Under the pieces are notes generated by a model. The model saw only the letters and a list, made by a program, of their open reading frames with translations. It had not been told where the DNA came from and did not search any database. The position numbers were made by a program, and so were the translations under genes. This document shows, in pieces, positions 6,096-7,464 of a stretch of DNA of 7,464 nt (position 1 is its first letter; each line of letters opens with the position of its first letter). The stretch spans positions 1 through 7,464 of the forward strand of contig CADCTM010000847.1 of assembly GCA_902805485.1 (NCBI GenBank). Direction: 5' to 3'. This DNA is from an uncultured Coleofasciculus sp. (lineage in GTDB: Bacteria; Cyanobacteriota; Cyanobacteriia; Cyanobacteriales; Coleofasciculaceae).

Positions 6096-7243
6096 CTACA
6101 AAGCAGACTGGATAAGAGCCATAGCACGTAGACCCTTCTGAAAATAGGGTAGTTTACTGGGCTTGAGGCGCATCAATTCATGAGCTAAATCAGCCCAAAA
6201 CTCCATTGCTCCCACCCAAAGCTGACCATACAAACCAACCCAAAAGGCACTATGTCGGCGATGCAATCGCTGTAATTCCTTCAAACGTCCAACATATTTT
6301 AGTAGCCCCATTTGACGAGAATTACGACCAGACAAAGTAGCAGAGGTATAGGCAATAGTAATCAATAAAATTAGAGATATTAACCGTTGATTATCAGCCT
6401 GAGTAGATTCAAGATTGTAGCCACCAGTCTTGCAATCTTTGAACATGGCTTCAATGCCACTCCGCAATTTAAAGGCTTTAATGGCATCGGCAAGAGTATC
6501 AAAATTAGTCAGTAAAAACCAGCCAGACGGCTCAACTTTCCCTCGATATTTACGCTTGTAGTATCCGGCTATATTAAAATGAGCAAAACCTTTTTGTTTA
6601 GTCACTTGAATCCCTGTTAAAAAGAACGAGATGCCAGGAATTAATCCCAAAGATTGTAACCGTTCGTAAGACTGATTTTCTTGCCGAATATAAGTGCCTT
6701 GCTTTTGACGTAGCACAAAGTCTATCCCCTTACTCTGCAACCAATTCGCCAGTTTGATACTATGAAACTCTCTGTCGCCTAGCACCAACATTCGATATCC
6801 CTTAAACAACCGCAACAAGGGTCGAATTAACTTTTTCTGCTCACCCAGATTGCTACATCCTCTTTTTGGTAACAATAGCCAGTAAACTGGAATAGCTCTT
6901 TTTTGTTCTATTAAACTGATGATAAACACATTTTCACAACGCCACTGTGTTCTATCAATAGCAAATATCAGTTGTTTTGCCTGAGATTGTCGTCTGTTTT
7001 TTACCCATCGTTTGACTAATGGAAACCAGAGGTATTGAATTGATAGCTGAGGCAGCAATAAAAACGCAATGGAATGCTCCGTCGCCGACTTTCAAACTTT
7101 ATCGGTTGGGGAAATACAGATGAGAGTTTCTCAATCGTCACAGTTTTATGAAATTGCAACAGCATAATCAAAATTGAGAGCATCTTGTACTGTGCAGGTG
7201 TGAGTAGATTTTGGAAACAAGTTTGATAAAATGCCGGTAACAT
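6096..7243 (-). pseudogene. IS4-family transposase with a -1 frameshift
   Basis: A DDE transposase, which cuts and joins the IS ends. The preferred start is the ATG at 7243-7241 (MLPAFYQTCFQNLL), because the upstream TTG of the same frame adds nothing family-like. This frame runs through SRRRSIPLRF and then loses homology, ending at 7016. The catalytic part continues in the -1 frame as LLLPQLSIQYLWFP to the TAG at 6096. Joining them at the run of five T (7064-7060) gives about 382 residues. In the second part, counted from its TTG at 7058, Asp35 (AIDRTQW), Asp95 (VLGDREFHS) and Glu203 form the DDE triad. F-x2-R-x3-E-x6-K at 196-210 fits the IS4 YREK signature with Phe for Tyr. Loss of one T from a run of six is the simplest cause; programmed -1 shifting or transcript slippage is possible. 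Confidence 0.85.
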
Positions 7244-7249
7244 TTCTTT

Positions 7250-7288
7250 GATAGGTCGTCTCAACAATTTCTCGACCTATCTTTTTTT
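7250..7288 (+). terminator. Hairpin in front of the transposase start; terminator in the plus direction
   Basis: GATAGGTCG (7250-7258) and CGACCTATC (7273-7281) form a perfect 9-bp stem with a 14-base loop. On the plus strand seven T follow directly (7282-7288), the layout of an intrinsic terminator that would stop transcripts crossing the IS antisense to the transposase. On the minus strand the same stem ends six bases before the transposase ATG, so read-through mRNA could fold over the ribosome site. Some insertion sequences (IS10, IS50) use such structures against read-through expression; the role here is inference. Confidence 0.6.
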
Positions 7289-7333
7289 ACCTTGAAAGGT
7301 GAACAGCCCGTTACACCAATCCTTTCAGCCCTC

Positions 7334-7349
7334 TTGTCACCCCGTCAGC
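7334..7349 (-). repeat. Right terminal inverted repeat of the IS
   Basis: On the minus strand GCTGACGGGGTGACAA, matching the left end at 15 of 16 positions. It lies 90 bases before the transposase ATG and nine bases after the stop of the neighbouring gene. Confidence 0.75.
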
Positions 7350-7358
7350 CTCTGCACT

Positions 7359-7464
7359 TTAGTACTCATAAGGATTTTTTGGTCTGGGAATAGGCTTAAT
7401 CGACCTCGCTTGAATGGTCAGTTGACGCTTACCTCCTAACTCGGTTGCAATCATTTGACCTTTC
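7359..7464 (-). CDS. C-terminal end of an unrecognised protein, cut by the window edge
   Basis: The last 34 codons of an open frame that enters from the right, ending ...RSIKPIPRPKNPYEY and TAA at 7361-7359. The tail is basic and proline-rich and I do not recognise the family. Composition looks like real coding sequence, and the frame is open to the edge. It contains an ATG at residue 4 of the visible part with an AAAGG a few bases upstream, so a complete 31-residue protein is possible but less likely than a longer truncated one. The stop is only nine bases from the right end of the insertion sequence, so the IS sits almost directly behind this gene. Confidence 0.5.
   Translation of the reverse strand, partial: KGQMIATELGGKRQLTIQARSIKPIPRPKNPYEY

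Larger units (their letters stand above)
6075..7349 (-). mobile_element. IS4-family insertion sequence, about 1275 bp, transposase frameshifted
   Basis: The element is bounded by imperfect terminal inverted repeats, GCTGAAGGGGTGACAA at 6075-6090 and the complement of GCTGACGGGGTGACAA at 7349-7334 (15 of 16 matching). It holds one transposase gene that fills most of the length, with about 5 bp between the left repeat and the transposase stop. The size fits the IS4 family. No target-site duplication is visible: the bases outside the two ends (TGAGTAAGC on the left, CTCTGCACT on the right) do not match. The insertion may therefore be old, the outer ends may differ by a few bases, or one flank may have been rearranged. 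It contains no HIP1 octamer, against about one per 600 bases in the rest of the window, which is weak support for a foreign origin. Confidence 0.8.

Noticed and set aside
1..7464. CRISPR array, tRNA or rRNA gene, toxin-antitoxin or defence cassette
   Set aside because: No regularly spaced repeats, no tRNA-like cloverleaf, no rRNA motifs and no defence-type domains were found on either strand.

Overview
The window is cyanobacterial. Ten copies of the octamer GCGATCGC (HIP1, an over-represented cyanobacterial palindrome) lie in the left 6 kb, and the ClpB, LpxD and small membrane protein sequences have a cyanobacterial look. I cannot name the genus. Every gene I can support is on the minus strand, so transcription runs from right to left.

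Layout in the direction of transcription. (1) 7464-7359: the C-terminal end of an unrecognised gene that enters from outside the window. (2) 7349-6075: an IS4-family insertion sequence with 16-bp imperfect terminal inverted repeats. Its transposase keeps the full DDE/YREK core but is split by a -1 frameshift at a run of five T near the N-terminus. (3) 6074-5679: about 400 bp without a credible gene. It holds a long intergenic hairpin, a near-identical 22/23-bp direct repeat built on HIP1, and a candidate operator/promoter in front of clpB. (4) 5678-3051: clpB (Hsp100 disaggregase), complete in length (875 codons before the terminal stop) but cut by a single in-frame TAA at 4049-4047, exactly between the N/NBD1/middle-domain half and the NBD2 half. 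A strong intrinsic terminator follows. (5) 2910-2713: a small two-helix membrane protein. (6) 2523-984: a soluble rubredoxin, a BaiN/HI0933-type flavoprotein, and then lpxD (54-bp gap), which runs off the left end.

Together: rubredoxin and the flavoprotein are 30 bp apart and may form an electron-transfer pair. lpxD follows closely and is probably on the same transcript, although its role (lipid A acylation) is unrelated. clpB is a separate unit bounded by its own terminator.

I found no convincing new multi-gene system. The points most worth checking are the nonsense codon that divides ClpB into two domain-complete halves, and the frameshifted transposase with a hairpin directly in front of its start codon. 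Both could be real biology, recent decay or sequencing error, and the sequence alone cannot tell which.
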